Below, in pieces: positions 62,864-64,000 of a DNA stretch of 64,000 bases (positions are counted from its first letter, which is position 1; each line of letters begins with the position of its first letter). Source of the DNA: CALLPQ01 sp964392325 (GTDB lineage: Bacteria > Pseudomonadota > Alphaproteobacteria > Caulobacterales > Parvularculaceae); the NCBI GenBank assembly GCA_964392325.1, contig CAYMPJ010000010.1, positions 55,044 through 119,043 on the forward strand, given 5' to 3'. A program made the position numbers and the translations under genes. The notes beneath the pieces are model-generated. The model was not told the DNA's origin and did no database searches. It saw only the letters and a program-made list of their open reading frames with translations.

Positions 62864-63750
62864 ACAAGAAACTACCCGATGATTATCTTGATTATCCCAA
62901 AAGACAATATGGACAAGACCAAAACAGGTATGACTGGCAGGCAACCCCGGTAATAAATGAATCGCGCGAGCCTAGCCCCCCAGCAATCGCGCTGGTTATT
63001 CCCCTAGAAAGATTTGTCCTAAATCCTCTTGGTACCCCCTTTAAGGCGCCGGGCTCTATGGTTACCCAATATCCCGATTTACGCCATTTTACATCACGCG
63101 ATTACGGAAACCGGGTTGGCGTTTATCGACTATTAAAGGTGTTACGCGCGCTTAAAATCACGGCGACATTTGCAATCAACGCTAAATTGCTCCCCAATAT
63201 TTTGCCCCTTATTGAGCGTATTCAAGCGGACGGACATGAAATTGCAGCCCTTGGTTTGGATATGGATAATATCCATTGGGGGGGGCTTGAGCCGGAAACC
63301 GAGAAACAATGGGTGGAAGAAACCCGCAATCTTTTTGCTCAAGCCAAGCTTAACCCCAAGACATGGATGAGCCCCGCCCGACAACAAAGTGAAATTACCC
63401 TTGATTTAATCGCAGCTAACGGGTTTGAGGCCTGCCTTGATTGGGAATTTGATTGCGCGCCAAAACCCATGCGCACGAAAAACGGGACCATAAAAATGGT
63501 GCCAAACCTAAATGAGCTTGATGACAGAAAACTTTTGATAGAAAAGGCCCACTCCGAGCAAGAATGGGCAACCCAGCTTATCGAAGCCGCTGCTTACTCT
63601 AAAACAATATCTACAAAAGAGTCTCCGCAATCATTTGCCATAATGCTCACACCCTATATTAGCGGATTACCATTCCGCATCCTCTGCGTGCGTGAAACTC
63701 TGCAGCAATTAAAAGAGATAGTGGTATTCAAAGCTGCGCAATCGCTATGA
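62860..63750 (+). CDS. Degenerate PuuE-like deacetylase paralogue
   Basis: A 296-residue paralogue of the preceding gene. The fold-marker SRDYGNRVGVYRLLKVL and TATFAINAKLLPN are kept, but where relatives have the metal-site [AS]HG/HN this protein has A130-L131-G132, and where they have LHPxxxG or LHAY it has LTPYISG (T264). With both histidines missing I expect no hydrolase activity; a regulatory or structural partner of the active subunit is more likely. ATGA overlap with the upstream gene. Confidence 0.82.
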   Translation: MNKKLPDDYLDYPKRQYGQDQNRYDWQATPVINESREPSPPAIALVIPLERFVLNPLGTPFKAPGSMVTQYPDLRHFTSRDYGNRVGVYRLLKVLRALKITATFAINAKLLPNILPLIERIQADGHEIAALGLDMDNIHWGGLEPETEKQWVEETRNLFAQAKLNPKTWMSPARQQSEITLDLIAANGFEACLDWEFDCAPKPMRTKNGTIKMVPNLNELDDRKLLIEKAHSEQEWATQLIEAAAYSKTISTKESPQSFAIMLTPYISGLPFRILCVRETLQQLKEIVVFKAAQSL

Positions 63751-63795
63751 AATTATAGCTGGAAATTTTGGCTTTAAGTTCCGAAACTAATATGA

Positions 63796-63963
63796 ATAGA
63801 TTGTCAGCCAAGAAAAGCGATCTACCGGTTTGCTGACCTCAACAAATACGCAATCCAGCCTGCCCTGCGTGAGGTGAATGAGCTAGGCAATTACAGCGTC
63901 TGGATCAATTTCGAAAAAGAAGGTCGAAAACTAGTTCGAATCATTCTGACGTGCTTCCCGTAA
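63796..63963 (+). pseudogene. Fragment of a plasmid-type replication initiator (Rep_3-like)
   Basis: A 55-codon open stretch without a plausible start, read from the stop at 63793. The part YRFADLNKYAIQPALREVNEL, of which only the middle is quoted here, followed by NYSVWINFEKEGRKLVRII, looks like the second winged-helix region of Rep_3/RepB-type initiators (pattern: leP-A-xx-E-[VI]-Nel, then KxGRKvxxI). No upstream domain is present and the frame ends after CFP. I read it as a decayed remnant of a plasmid integration; evidence is recognition by eye only. Confidence 0.5.
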
Positions 63964-64000
63964 ATTGATCCATTTAAAGCTGGAATTTTCCAATTATGAT

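Noticed and set aside
1..64000. CRISPR arrays, tRNA or rRNA genes, complete insertion sequences, prophage genes
   Set aside because: I looked in the intergenic stretches on both strands and saw no regularly spaced repeats, cloverleaf-like segments, transposase or phage structural genes.

Overview
The window reads as the chromosome (or a large replicon) of a Gram-negative bacterium, most likely a marine alphaproteobacterium. The best evidence is the block at 0.4-3.7 kb on the minus strand, UPF0262, low-molecular-weight phosphatase, infA, maf, an RNase E/G-family gene and yacG, which is a conserved alphaproteobacterial neighbourhood. A folate-type trmFO, a fused mnmC, a TonB-dependent receptor, Tat and lipoprotein signals and TRAP transporters fit this. 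GC looks somewhat below half by eye. I cannot place it to genus. I saw no rRNA, tRNA, CRISPR array or complete insertion sequence.

Layout. 0-5.5 kb: housekeeping genes, a monoacylglycerol-lipase-like hydrolase and a conserved unknown protein. 5.6-16 kb: a thiolase/multifunctional beta-oxidation pair closed by a clear terminator, then an SDR, a lipoprotein with two NTF2-like halves, mnmC, a cystathionine beta-synthase-like enzyme, a DUF1348 protein and a PaiB-like protein. 16.2-23.9 kb: a uronate (pectin-type) locus with a secreted beta-helix protein, TRAP transporter DctP/Q/M, KduI, KduD and a LacI regulator. Near-identical TGACACCGGT operators stand before three of its transcription units.

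24-35 kb: a first catabolic cluster with isochorismatase-family amidohydrolase, SDR, small HapK-like protein, class III CoA-transferase, hydantoinase/oxoprolinase subunits HyuB and HyuA, HMG-CoA-lyase-like enzyme, exported M24 protein, PuuE-like deacetylase and an odd Asp/Glu-racemase relative. 35-46.8 kb: an envelope-oriented set with a TonB receptor, two DUF1838 proteins, two class-C beta-lactamase-like lipoproteins, an esterase, an aldehyde dehydrogenase and an FAD monooxygenase.

46.8-63.8 kb: a second catabolic cluster with a class III CoA-transferase, LeuC/LeuD-like hydro-lyase, HMG-CoA-lyase-like enzyme, VOC protein, MFS transporter, IclR and LysR regulators, MmgE/PrpD protein, NTF2-like protein, isochorismatase-family enzyme and two PuuE-like deacetylases, one apparently stripped of its active-site histidines. 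The cluster holds a two-gene cassette in two copies: a 403-residue methyltransferase with an unusual N-terminal domain bearing an HCMPG signature, followed directly by a small helical protein. This cassette, with the hydro-lyase/CoA-transferase/lyase operon, is my best candidate for an undescribed system. A remnant of a plasmid-type replication initiator gene lies at the right end.
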